Counted from the stretch's first letter, positions 1 through 6,599 are shown. The stretch is 12,215 nucleotides of DNA from DASVAL01 sp035649575 (GCA_035649575.1 DASRJH010000057.1:1-12215), one strand, 5' to 3'. Numbers and translations: made by a program. The notes: a model not told the origin generated them from the letters alone.

Positions 1-528
1 CACCGCGGCGAGGTGCACGTGAGCACGCTCGCGAAGGCGTACAAGAAGATCAAATACTACACGCGCGAGAACGTCGGCATCGGCGAGATCAACCTGCCGC
101 CCGAGGAGTTCGAGACCGAGGCGTGCGCGCTCGTGCTCGCGCCGGAGCTCGTGCTGCGACTCGGCCTGCAGAAGGGCGGCGAGGGCAGCTGTCTGCAGGG
201 CGTCGGCGAGCTGCTGCAGGGGCTCGTGCCGCTGTTCCTGCGCGTCGATCCCGGCGACGTGAGGGTGCTCGCCGAAGCGTTGCAGCCCCACTGGAAAGCG
301 CCGGCGCTGATCCTCTACGACCGCGTGCCGAACGGCGTCGGCCTCGCCGAGCGCATCTTCGACGTGCATCGCGAGATCCTGCGCGCCGCGCTGGCGCTCG
401 TGCAGAAGTGTGCGTGCCGCAGCGGGTGTCCGTCGTGCATCGGTCCGTCGTCGAGCCTCGGCGCGCGCAGCAAGGGGGTCGCGGTGTCGATCCTGCAGGG
501 CATGCTGGGCGAGGAGCGTCGATGGTAG
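1..528 (+). CDS. mrfA: MrfA/YprA-like superfamily 2 helicase, C-terminal DUF1998 part (5' end outside window)
   Basis: The frame is open from the first base, so this is the last 175 residues of a longer protein. It ends with a cysteine cluster spaced C-x-C-x3-C-x2-C (codons at 409, 415, 427 and 436; local sequence CACRSGCPSCIGP). This pattern is typical of the DUF1998 (MZB) domain at the C-terminus of DEAD/DEAH helicases such as Bacillus MrfA (YprA), where the cysteines bind zinc. The upstream segment with the YDRVPNGVG stretch also fits DUF1998. MrfA is an ATP-dependent 3'-5' DNA helicase needed with MrfB for mitomycin C repair in Bacillus subtilis. Its stop overlaps the start of the exonuclease gene by 7 bases (ATGGTAG), so the two are translationally coupled, and the pairing strengthens both calls. 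The helicase motor motifs lie outside the window, so the name rests on the C-terminus and the partner gene. Confidence 0.82.
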   Translation, partial: HRGEVHVSTLAKAYKKIKYYTRENVGIGEINLPPEEFETEACALVLAPELVLRLGLQKGGEGSCLQGVGELLQGLVPLFLRVDPGDVRVLAEALQPHWKAPALILYDRVPNGVGLAERIFDVHREILRAALALVQKCACRSGCPSCIGPSSSLGARSKGVAVSILQGMLGEERRW

Positions 529-1397
529 CGCCGAATCGCGACAAGCTGCGGCGCGCGTTCCGCGTCGGTGCCGCGCGCGCGGACGCCGGAACACCGGCGC
601 GCGACGGCGAGCTGCGTGCCCCCAACCTGCGCGATCGGCTGCAGCGCCGGCTCGGCCAGTTCGCGGCGCCGCCGCGGGCCGTGGTCGAGCTGCCGCCCGG
701 CGAAGTCACGCCCACGCGGCACGGTCCGATGTGGCGTCGCGAGCTGCGTCATGCGCTGGACTTCGTACACGGCAACATACCGCTCGGACGCGCGAAGGTA
801 CTCGACGGCGAACGGCTCGCGGCGCTCGCGAAGGACCCGGCGTTCGCGACGCTCGATGCCAGCGAGTGTCTGTTCCTCGACACCGAGACGACGGGTCTCG
901 CCGGAGGCGCGGGCACGGTCGTGTTCGCGTATGGGCTCGCGTTCTTCCGCGGCAAAGAACTGGTCGTCGAACAGCTGTTCCTGCGCGACTTCGGCGAGGA
1001 GCTCGCGATGCTGCAGCACGTCGCCGCGCGTCTTGCGGAGTTCCCGGTGCCGGTCACGTTCGTCGGCAAGAGCTTCGATCGCCACCGCATCGCGGCGCGG
1101 CTCTGCGTGCACAAGATCCAGACGCTCGTGCTGACGCCGCGGCATCTCGACCTCTATCACCTCGTGAAACGCGCCCATGGCAAGGAGCTGCCCGATACGC
1201 GGCTGCGCACCGTGGAACAGCGCCTGCTCGGCCTGGACCGCCACGACGATCTGCCCGGCAGCGAAGCGCCGGCGGCCTTCCTCGACTGGATCCGCGATCG
1301 CACGGGGCCTGTGGATCGTGTGCTCGAACACAACCGCCTCGACGTGCTGAGTCTGGCGGCCCTGCTCGGCCTGCTGGCGGGCCGGGCTTCTACATAA
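522..1397 (+). CDS. mrfB: MrfB/YprB-like RNase H-fold exonuclease
   Basis: This 291-residue protein has a DEDD-type RNase H-fold nuclease domain. The DxE motif is in FLDTETTGLAGG (D120, E122), followed by the second motif GKSFD (D186), a HLDLYHL element near residue 210, and the third motif EHNRLDVLSL (H270, D274). These match the ribonuclease H-like domain of Bacillus YprB, renamed MrfB, a metal-dependent exonuclease that works with the helicase MrfA to repair mitomycin C damage. The start is ATG at 522, inside the end of the helicase gene, with GAGGAG about 5 bases upstream. The frame is open further upstream, but only as an overprint of the helicase. The first 80 residues are Arg-rich and of low complexity. 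The C-terminal TPR region of Bacillus YprB is absent, as the protein ends soon after motif III. Whether the pair handles crosslinks or other lesions here is inference. Confidence 0.85.
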   Translation: MVAPNRDKLRRAFRVGAARADAGTPARDGELRAPNLRDRLQRRLGQFAAPPRAVVELPPGEVTPTRHGPMWRRELRHALDFVHGNIPLGRAKVLDGERLAALAKDPAFATLDASECLFLDTETTGLAGGAGTVVFAYGLAFFRGKELVVEQLFLRDFGEELAMLQHVAARLAEFPVPVTFVGKSFDRHRIAARLCVHKIQTLVLTPRHLDLYHLVKRAHGKELPDTRLRTVEQRLLGLDRHDDLPGSEAPAAFLDWIRDRTGPVDRVLEHNRLDVLSLAALLGLLAGRAST

Positions 1398-1491
1398 CTG
1401 GGACACCTCGGGTCGCGGCTCCCAGTATCGTCGCGCGCGTCGGCCCGAGGCCGGCAGCGCACCGGCGCGTTCCGGCAAAGAGAGGATCAGC

Positions 1492-2634
1492 ATGACCATG
1501 ACAAGATCCGTGCTCGCCGGGCTGCTGGTGTCCGTGATGCTCCCCGCACAAGCGGTGGATGCATCGGCACCGAAGCTCGCCGAATACGAGAAGCTGGTGG
1601 CGGACTGGACAGCGGCACAGAAGGCCAGCCAGGCAGCCCTGAAGGAACTCGTGGCTACCGAAGAGTACAAGGCTGCCGTTGCCGCCAAGGACAACAAGAA
1701 AATCACCGAACTGCGCGCGTCGGTCGCGGCCGACTCCAAGCCACTCGGCGCCCGCGCAATCGCGCTGGCCGACCAACACAAAGGCGACGTCAGCTTGCAG
1801 GTCCTGGCCTACGCTGCGAAGAACTTCGGGGACGCGGACACGGCCAACGGTGTTGCCGAGCGGATCGAGAAGAACCACCTGAAGGATGCGGCGCTTGCTC
1901 AGCTGCTCGAGAACGCGGGGGGGCTGTCGCGCGGCCTCGGTCCCGATGCAACCAACAAGCTGCTCGATCGCGTGATCGCCACGAGCCCCCACGCGCTGCC
2001 GAAGGCGTGGGCGATGTTCTCGCAGGCACAGATGCTCCTGGGCGTCACAAACAAGAAGGACGCCAGCGATGCGGACAAGGCCGCTGCCGCTGAGAAGGCC
2101 GCACGGCTGCTCAAGGCCGCTGAACCGCTCGCGGCCGGCAACGCCCTCGCAGACCGCGTCGTGCCGATGCTGTTCGAAGCCGAGCACCTGCAGATCGGCA
2201 TGGCAGTGCCGGATATCGTCGGCGAAGACGTCGACGGCGTGGCCTTCAAGCTCAGCGACTACCGCGGCAAGGTTGTCGTGCTCGACTACTGGGGATTCTG
2301 GTGAGGCCCTTGCCGGGCCATGTTCCCGCACGAGCGGTCGCTCGTGGAACGTCTGAAGGACCAGCCCTTCAACCTGATCGGCGTCAACAGTGACAAGGAC
2401 AAGGACACCTACTTCGCCGGGGTGAAGGAGCACAACATCTCGTGGCGCTCGTTCTGGAACGGTCCCAAGGGGACCCAAGGGCCGATCTCGACCAAGTGGA
2501 ACGTGCGCGGTTGGCCGACCATCTACGTGATCGACCCCAAGGGCGTCATCCGCTACAAGAACGTCCGCGGCGAGGAGATGGACAAAGCCATCGACGCGCT
2601 GCTCGCGGAGATGAAGCCGGACGGCAGCAAGTAG
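1492..2634 (+). CDS. Exported TlpA/thioredoxin-like selenoprotein with UGPC active site (in-frame TGA = selenocysteine)
   Basis: Read through TGA 2302-2304, this frame gives one 380-residue protein. Residues 1-24 form a signal peptide (MTMTRSVLAGLLVSVMLPAQA). Residues 25 to about 230 are Lys/Ala-rich and helical. A thioredoxin/TlpA domain runs from about 233 (IGMAVPDI) to the end. The TGA is codon 271, in the sequence YWGFW-U-GPCRAMFPHE, exactly replacing the first Cys of WCGPC. Downstream come the expected core strand (LIGVNSD) and the cis-proline in GWPTIYVID (P342). C274 is the only cysteine in the protein, which suits a Sec-Cys redox pair. A SECIS-like hairpin follows at 2320-2352. The start ATG has AGAGG 6 bases upstream. 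The downstream ATG at 2320 has no Shine-Dalgarno sequence and would make a thioredoxin without its active site, so two separate genes are unlikely. The likely role is thiol-disulfide reduction in the periplasm. The alternatives are a nonsense mutation or a sequencing error, both less likely given the site and the hairpin. Confidence 0.88.
2302..2304 (+). other. Recoded UGA codon for selenocysteine (residue 271)
   Basis: TGA lies in frame between TGG (Trp) and GGC-CCT-TGC (Gly-Pro-Cys). Thioredoxin-family proteins almost always carry Cys here. Known bacterial thioredoxin-like selenoproteins put Sec at this same attacking position. No other in-frame stop occurs between 1492 and the terminal TAG at 2632-2634. 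Incorporation would need SelB, tRNA-Sec, SelA and SelD, none of which is encoded in the window. Confidence 0.87.
2305..2319 (+). other. Small hairpin directly after the recoded UGA
   Basis: GGCCC (2305-2309) and GGGCC (2315-2319) form a 5-bp GC stem with a 5-nt TTGCC loop, abutting the TGA on one side and the SECIS hairpin on the other. It also encodes GPCRA of the active site, so some of the pairing may be forced by GC-rich codons. It could stack under the SECIS or pause the ribosome at the recoding site; that role is inference. It is too close to the TGA to be the SECIS itself. Confidence 0.45.
2320..2352 (+). promoter_or_regulatory. Bacterial SECIS element (selenocysteine insertion hairpin)
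   Basis: The upper stem is CACGAGC (2329-2335) paired with GCTCGTG (2340-2346), 7 perfect base pairs closing the 4-nt loop GGTC (2336-2339). A CCG bulge (2326-2328) on the 5' side separates it from a lower stem, 2320-2325 with 2347-2352, of 6 pairs including one G-T wobble. The loop begins 31 nt after the TGA, inside the 16-37 nt range described for bacterial SECIS elements. The rule of a G among the first two loop bases is met. The GGUC loop is the same as that of the E. coli formate dehydrogenase SECIS bound by SelB. The element also encodes residues 277-287 of the selenoprotein. Confidence 0.83.
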
Positions 2635-2648
2635 CCATGGGCGGCGCG

Positions 2649-2673
2649 GGGCGGGGGGATCCCGCTCCCGCCC
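2649..2673. terminator. GC-rich stem-loop between convergent genes
   Basis: GGGCGGG (2649-2655) pairs with CCCGCCC (2667-2673) around an 11-nt loop that contains the palindrome GGGATCCC (2656-2663). It lies 15 bases past the selenoprotein stop and 71 bases from the yidD stop, which converges from the right. The position suits a transcription end, but neither strand has a following T-run, so a standard intrinsic terminator is not shown. The rest of 2635-2743 holds nothing I recognise. Confidence 0.35.
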
Positions 2674-2743
2674 GGATTCGCCCGTCGGCGACGGAACGAC
2701 GCAGGGCTCACGCCGTGCAGCGTCTGTATCCGTCGAGCCAGGA

Positions 2744-2965
2744 TCACCGCTTCTGCAGGGGCACCGGGTCGAACCCAGCTTCGCAGAACGGATGGCAGCG
2801 CAGCAGCCGCCGCACGCTGAGCCACGTGCCGCGCAGCGCGCCGTGTCGCTGCAGCGCCTCCATCGCGTAGCACGAGCAGGTCGGCCGGAAGCGGCAGGTG
2901 GCCGGCTTCCAGGGCCCGACCAGCTTCTGGTAGAGCCAGATCGGGAACATCAGCAGCCACTTCAT
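2744..2965 (-). CDS. yidD: Membrane protein insertion efficiency factor YidD
   Basis: This 73-residue protein matches the small YidD family. It has an N-terminal amphipathic/membrane-associated segment (MKWLLMFPIWLYQKLVGPW) and the conserved Cys-rich core RFRPTCSCYAMEALQRHG, RG at 45-46, RLLRCHPF (residues 53-60) and the closing DPVP. The usual cysteines are present (C24, C30, C32, C57, C61). YidD helps YidC-dependent insertion of inner-membrane proteins. The start ATG (2965-2963) overlaps the rnpA stop as ATGA, with GAGGAGGAG about 6 bases upstream. It is the last gene of the TPR lipoprotein-rnpA-yidD unit. The usual next gene, yidC, does not follow; instead the selenoprotein gene converges on it. 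Confidence 0.95.
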   Translation of the reverse strand: MKWLLMFPIWLYQKLVGPWKPATCRFRPTCSCYAMEALQRHGALRGTWLSVRRLLRCHPFCEAGFDPVPLQKR

Positions 2966-3399
2966 CGGCGCTCCTCCTCGCGGCGGCGCCGGCCGTCGCC
3001 CGGGTTCTGCAGCACGCGCTGCACGAGCTGCACGAGCTCGCGCCGCAGCTCGGCGAGCGGGAACTTGTCGGCGCGCACGCGCGGGATCAGCACGACGTCG
3101 AGTACCGCGGGGAACTGCTGCCGTTCGAGCCGGAACGTCTCGCGCAAGAGCCGCTTCAGCTTGTTGCGGCGCACGGCGCCACCGTGCTCCTTGCTCACGG
3201 ACACACCGAGGCGGGGACCGGCCGGGTTCGCGCCGGGGTTCGTCGAGGCCCGCGCGTGGCGCGGCCGCAACAGCGCCACGACGGTCATCCACTGGCCCGA
3301 AGCGCGCCGGCCGCGCTGGTAGACGACGCGGAAGTGGCGCTGGGTGCGCAGGCGCAGTCGCGCCGGGGTCCTTTGGTCGGGGGTGTTCGGCGCGGTCAC
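2962..3399 (-). CDS. rnpA: Ribonuclease P protein component
   Basis: RnpA is the protein subunit that joins the RNase P RNA to process the 5' ends of tRNA precursors. This 145-residue copy shows the family layout: a Leu/Arg-rich start leading to HFRVVYQRGRRASG, the strand GPRLGVSVSKEHGGAV, and the RNR-type helix RRNKLKRLLRE that contacts RNA. VVLIPRV follows. The N-terminal 15 residues and the Arg/Glu-rich tail make it slightly longer than the usual 110-130 residues. It starts at GTG (3399-3397), overlapping the upstream lipoprotein stop as GTGA; GAGGG lies roughly 11 bases upstream. The stop overlaps the yidD start as ATGA. In most bacteria rnpA follows rpmH, but no rpmH-like frame is seen upstream here. 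Confidence 0.94.
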   Translation of the reverse strand: MTAPNTPDQRTPARLRLRTQRHFRVVYQRGRRASGQWMTVVALLRPRHARASTNPGANPAGPRLGVSVSKEHGGAVRRNKLKRLLRETFRLERQQFPAVLDVVLIPRVRADKFPLAELRRELVQLVQRVLQNPGDGRRRREEERR

Positions 3400-4421
3400 A
3401 GACCGAGCGCCCTCAAGGCGTGCGTCTTCTTCTCGTTGGACGCCGGCAGCGTCGTCGTCGCGAGGAATCGCCGGAAGTCGGCCTTGGCGGCTTCGATCGC
3501 CTTGGCGGCCTCATCGCCGTCGAGGTGCTGGTTCAACTCCAGCAGCACACACCCGCGGTTGTAGTAGTCGGCGCTGCGCTGCGGGCTCAGCTCGAGGATC
3601 TTGTTCAGGTTCACGAGCTCTTGCTCGCGCAACTTCTTCGCCTCCTCGCCCGAGGTCTTCGCTGCCTGCAGGTGGTAGTGCTCCGCGAGCAGCGTACGCA
3701 CGTCGACTTCTTCCGCTAGCAAGGCACGCAGTGCCTTGAACCGCTCGACCTCGTGGGCCGCGGCCTTCGTGGTCTCGACCCTCGTGCGCTCGGCTTGCTG
3801 GTCCTTGGCCACCTGTTCCAGGTAGGCGTTACCGGCCTTCTGGAACGCTGCGTTGTCGCCGAGGTCCTGGGCGATCTGCAGCAGGTGGTTGTTCGCGTAG
3901 CGCAGCAATTCACCGCGTTCGATCAGCATGGACAGCAGCTCGCGCGCCTTCCCGAGGTTCTCGGTCGCGAGCTGGCGCTCGGCCTTGGCGGTCTCGAGCA
4001 GCGGATTGGGTTCGGACGCGCGTGAGGCCTGCCCCTCGAGACGCACGGCTTCGCCGAGGTGGCGGCGGCCCTGCTTCTGCAGTGCCAGGGCATAGTTGAA
4101 CAAAAGGTGCGGCTCGTGGCGGTCCGGACTCCGGAACTCGTAGATGCGCGCCAGCAGCTCGCACGCCTGGTCGAGCTGCTTGTGGTCCGTGCCCTGCGAG
4201 TCTGCGCTCGTCTTGAGCAGCACGGCGCCTTTCAACGAGTTCAACTTGTAGTCGTCGGGATCGAGCTCGAGGCCTCGCTCGATCTGGCCCATGGCCTGGT
4301 TCAGGAGGCCACCTTCGTAGTAGTGACTGGCGTTGCGCTGATGGCTCTTCAGCATGCTCTCCTCGTCGGTGGAGAGGGACGTGCAGGCGGCGCAGAGGCA
4401 CAGGAGGAAGAGTGGACGCAT
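3396..4421 (-). CDS. TPR-repeat lipoprotein
   Basis: This 341-residue protein starts at MRPLFLLCLCAACTS. The short hydrophobic stretch ends in a lipobox (CAAC, lipidated Cys13), which decides the start; the frame is open further upstream but codes no recognisable sequence. Residues about 26-75 form helical tetratricopeptide-like repeats (YYEGGLLNQAMGQIERGLELDPDDYKLN in part). More TPR-like helices follow at about 105-125 and again near the C-terminus (SADYYNRGCVLLELNQ, about residue 290). The middle is Ala/Glu/Lys-rich and may be coiled. It is probably an envelope scaffold protein; no catalytic motif is seen. It is the first gene of the minus-strand unit, and its TGA stop overlaps the rnpA GTG start. 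No good Shine-Dalgarno sequence is visible upstream. Confidence 0.8.
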   Translation of the reverse strand: MRPLFLLCLCAACTSLSTDEESMLKSHQRNASHYYEGGLLNQAMGQIERGLELDPDDYKLNSLKGAVLLKTSADSQGTDHKQLDQACELLARIYEFRSPDRHEPHLLFNYALALQKQGRRHLGEAVRLEGQASRASEPNPLLETAKAERQLATENLGKARELLSMLIERGELLRYANNHLLQIAQDLGDNAAFQKAGNAYLEQVAKDQQAERTRVETTKAAAHEVERFKALRALLAEEVDVRTLLAEHYHLQAAKTSGEEAKKLREQELVNLNKILELSPQRSADYYNRGCVLLELNQHLDGDEAAKAIEAAKADFRRFLATTTLPASNEKKTHALRALGL

Positions 4422-4653
4422 CGGATGTCTTTGGAGTCCGTGGGGTGCCGAGGGGTGGGCCTTGCCACGTTGCGCCCGGGTTCCGGAGGGAACGGAACGG
4501 CGGGAGCGGCGGGAGGGACGGGGAGGATACGGGCTTTGTCTGGCCACGCAAAGCCGCCCTTGGCCAGAGGGCAAAGAAGGGGGGCTGCAACGCCGCGCGC
4601 CGACCGCCCAGGACGGGTGCAATCCCGGCCCATGCGCAGCGTTGTCCTCGACG
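4422..4653. promoter_or_regulatory. Divergent intergenic region between the TPR lipoprotein and COQ4-like genes
   Basis: These 232 bases separate two divergent genes and should hold promoters for both, but I cannot point to convincing -35/-10 boxes in this GC-rich background. It is G-rich on the plus strand, and its main structure is the set of inverted repeats at 4532-4576. No small gene with a ribosome binding site is evident. Confidence 0.5.
4532..4576. repeat. Overlapping, mutually exclusive inverted repeats
   Basis: Two foldings compete. In the first, GGCTTTG (4532-4538) pairs with CAAAGCC (4549-4555), and directly after it GCCCT (4556-4560) pairs with AGGGC (4568-4572). In the second, TCTGGCCA (4539-4546) pairs with TGGCCAGA (4561-4568), extended by CTTTG (4534-4538) with CAAAG (4572-4576) across a GGG bulge. 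The same CTTTG can therefore join either of two CAAAG copies. This could be a protein-binding site or an RNA switch in the 5' leader of either gene; no known riboswitch family is recognised. Confidence 0.45.
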
Positions 4654-5211
4654 ATGACGGTGGACGCACGCAACCTCGGCGCGGCACTCCGGGAACATCT
4701 CGCCGGGAGCGGCCTCCCGCTCGACAGCGGGGTCTCGCAGCGATGGATCTGGGTGCGCTTCCTCGGCATTCCGGTCGTGTTTCCGAACTTCGAAGCGCGG
4801 CGCGCGGTGCTCGTGACGCACGACGTGCATCACCTGCTCACGGGGTATCGAACCGACTGGCGCGGGGAGGCGGAGATCGGTGGGTTCGAGATCGCGTCGG
4901 GCTGCAAGCACCTGTGGGCCGCCTGGTTCTTCAACTTCGGCGGCTTCCTGTTCGGCCTCGCGATCGCGCCGCGCCGCACGTTCGCGGCGTTCGTGCGCGG
5001 CCGTCGCTGCACGAACTTCTACGGCGAGGATACGCAGCGCATGCTCGCGCGCACCGTGGACGGAGCCCGGCGCGAACTCGGCCTCGACCTCGAGATGGGT
5101 CCGGCGACGGCGCGCGACGGGCTCGCGTTTCTCGGTTGGGTCGTGGTCGTCGCGGTTGCGTATGTCATAGCACCGCTGTTGCTCGTCTGGCTGCTTGCAT
5201 GCCTGCTCTAG
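4654..5211 (+). CDS. COQ4-like protein with C-terminal membrane segment
   Basis: This 185-residue protein carries THDVHHLLTGYRTDWRGE, an exact HDxxHx11E motif (H56, D57, H60, E72). That motif is the metal site of COQ4, the protein needed for coenzyme Q synthesis in mitochondria and some bacteria, and the surrounding 'HHLLTGY.TD..GE' resembles COQ4 family members. Residues 84-106 (HLWAAWFFNFGGFLFGLAIA) are aromatic and hydrophobic, and residues 157-185 form a strong transmembrane segment ending at the C-terminus. Typical COQ4 proteins lack that tail. The ATG at 4654 fits the protein well, but no clear Shine-Dalgarno sequence precedes it. No quinone-synthesis genes are adjacent, so the substrate is unknown. 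Metal binding is a firm expectation from the motif; a quinone-related role is inference. Confidence 0.66.
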   Translation: MTVDARNLGAALREHLAGSGLPLDSGVSQRWIWVRFLGIPVVFPNFEARRAVLVTHDVHHLLTGYRTDWRGEAEIGGFEIASGCKHLWAAWFFNFGGFLFGLAIAPRRTFAAFVRGRRCTNFYGEDTQRMLARTVDGARRELGLDLEMGPATARDGLAFLGWVVVVAVAYVIAPLLLVWLLACLL

Positions 5212-5297
5212 CTCGCGAGCGCACGCTGCGTCCTTGTCGACGTTGGCAGGCCGGTTAGGCTTCCTCGCCCGGAGGTTGCCTGCCCAGGACGCCCATC

Positions 5298-6599
5298 ATG
5301 TCTACTGCGAAGCCCACGCGTCGTTCGTTCCTGCAGACCGCGTCGTCGTCGCTCGCCGCCGCCGCGGCAGCAGGTTCGCTCGGCGCCCTGCGCGCGGCGA
5401 CGCCCGTGCACCAAGGGTCGGGCAGACTCAAGATCGGCATCGTCGGTCTCGGCGGCCGCGGGTCGGGTGCTGCGCACGAAGCGCTGATGGCGCATCCCGA
5501 GAACGTGCTGCATGCCGCCGGCGACGCGTTTGCCGACCGGCTCGAGAAGGGTCTCACGGACATCACCGAGGCGATGGCCGAGAGCAAGCGACAGGCGCAG
5601 ATCGACGTGCCGCCGGAGCGTCGCTTCGTCGGGCTCGACGCGATCGACCAGGTGCTCGCGTCCGGCGTCGACGTCGTGCTGCTCGCGACTCCGCCCGGGT
5701 TCCGGCCGATGCAGATGGAGCGCGCCGTCGCGAAGGGAGTGCACGTGTTCTGCGAGAAGCCGGTCGCGACGGATGCGCCGGGAGTGCGTCGCGTGCACGC
5801 CGCGTGCGAGCTCGCGAAGCAGAAGGGCCTCACGATCGTGAGCGGCCTCTGCTACCGCTACCACGACGGCCGCCGCGCGATCGTGCAGCGGCTCCAGGAG
5901 GGCGGCGTCGGCGAGATCCTCGCGATGCAGGGCAACTACATCACGCACGAGCTCTGGAGCTTCAAGCGGGAGCCGCAGTGGAGCGAGCTCGAGTGGCAGC
6001 TGCGCAACTGGCTCTACTACCCGTGGCTCTCGGGCGACATGATCGCGGAACAGCACATCCACACGCTCGACATGCTCGCGTGGATCAAGCGCGACGTCTA
6101 CCCGAACGCTGCCGTGTCATTGGGCGGCCGCCAGGTGCGCACGGCCCCGGAGTTCGGCACCATCTACGACCACTTCGCGACGATCTACGAGTGGGAGGAC
6201 GGCACGCGCGGCTACAGCTACTGCCGGCAGCAGAACGACTGCTGGAACAACTCCAACGAATACGTGATCGGCACCGAGGGCAAGGCGAACGTGTTCCAGC
6301 ACACGATCACGGGCAAGAACGAGTGGCGCTTCACGGACAAGGAGCGGTCCATGTACCAGAACGAACACGACGCGATGTTCGCCGCGATCCGTTCCGGCAA
6401 GCCGATCAACAACGGCGACTACATGTGCAAGAGCACGATGATGGCGCTGCTGGGTCGCATGGCTGCCTACACCGGCAAACGCATCACCTGGGACGAAGCC
6501 TGGAACAGCAAGGAAGTGCTGATGCCGGAGCTGCTGCGGTGGGACGAGCTGCCACCGAAGAGCGAGGTCGCCTTGCCGGGCAAGACGAAGTTCACGTGA
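5298..6599 (+). CDS. Tat-exported Gfo/Idh/MocA-family NAD(P)-dependent oxidoreductase
   Basis: This 433-residue protein opens with a twin-arginine signal (TRRSFLQTASS, R8-R9, then an Ala-rich hydrophobic stretch to about residue 34), so it is probably exported folded with its cofactor. The Rossmann motif KIGIVGLGGRGSG (residues 45-57) binds NAD(P), and FCEKPVATD (E153-K154-P155) is the family's EKP signature. The putative catalytic helix is SGDMIAEQHIHTLDML, with H255 and D258 in the positions of the usual D/H pair. The C-terminal alpha/beta domain is complete. Such enzymes oxidise or reduce sugars, inositols or related polyols, and Tat-type members are very numerous in Planctomycetota. The exact substrate cannot be read from the sequence. 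AGGA lies about 7 bases before the ATG. A perfect palindrome, GCTCGCGAGC (5211-5220), stands in the 86-base gap upstream. Confidence 0.92.
   Translation: MSTAKPTRRSFLQTASSSLAAAAAAGSLGALRAATPVHQGSGRLKIGIVGLGGRGSGAAHEALMAHPENVLHAAGDAFADRLEKGLTDITEAMAESKRQAQIDVPPERRFVGLDAIDQVLASGVDVVLLATPPGFRPMQMERAVAKGVHVFCEKPVATDAPGVRRVHAACELAKQKGLTIVSGLCYRYHDGRRAIVQRLQEGGVGEILAMQGNYITHELWSFKREPQWSELEWQLRNWLYYPWLSGDMIAEQHIHTLDMLAWIKRDVYPNAAVSLGGRQVRTAPEFGTIYDHFATIYEWEDGTRGYSYCRQQNDCWNNSNEYVIGTEGKANVFQHTITGKNEWRFTDKERSMYQNEHDAMFAAIRSGKPINNGDYMCKSTMMALLGRMAAYTGKRITWDEAWNSKEVLMPELLRWDELPPKSEVALPGKTKFT

Noticed and set aside
1397..1426. ACTGGG/CCCAGT inverted repeat after the exonuclease gene as a terminator
   Set aside because: There are only 6 pairs around an 18-nt loop and no T-run; too weak to call.
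315..1781. Long minus-strand open frame opposite the exonuclease and selenoprotein genes
   Set aside because: It covers well-supported plus-strand genes with clear motifs. Its translation is Arg/Ala-rich with no recognisable domain, as expected from GC-rich antisense frames.
1492..2634. Pseudogene, or two separate genes split by a stop at 2304
   Set aside because: The stop is at the one residue where Sec is expected, the frame is unshifted, the rest of the domain is intact, the second ATG lacks a ribosome binding site, and a SECIS-like hairpin follows.
2744..2746. A second selenocysteine TGA at the end of yidD or other genes ending in TGA
   Set aside because: The proteins reach their usual family ends at these stops, and no continued homology or convincing SECIS is seen after them.
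3400..3460. An rpmH (ribosomal protein L34) gene upstream of rnpA
   Set aside because: The TPR lipoprotein reading frame runs up to and overlaps rnpA, and no L34-like sequence was found on either strand near it.
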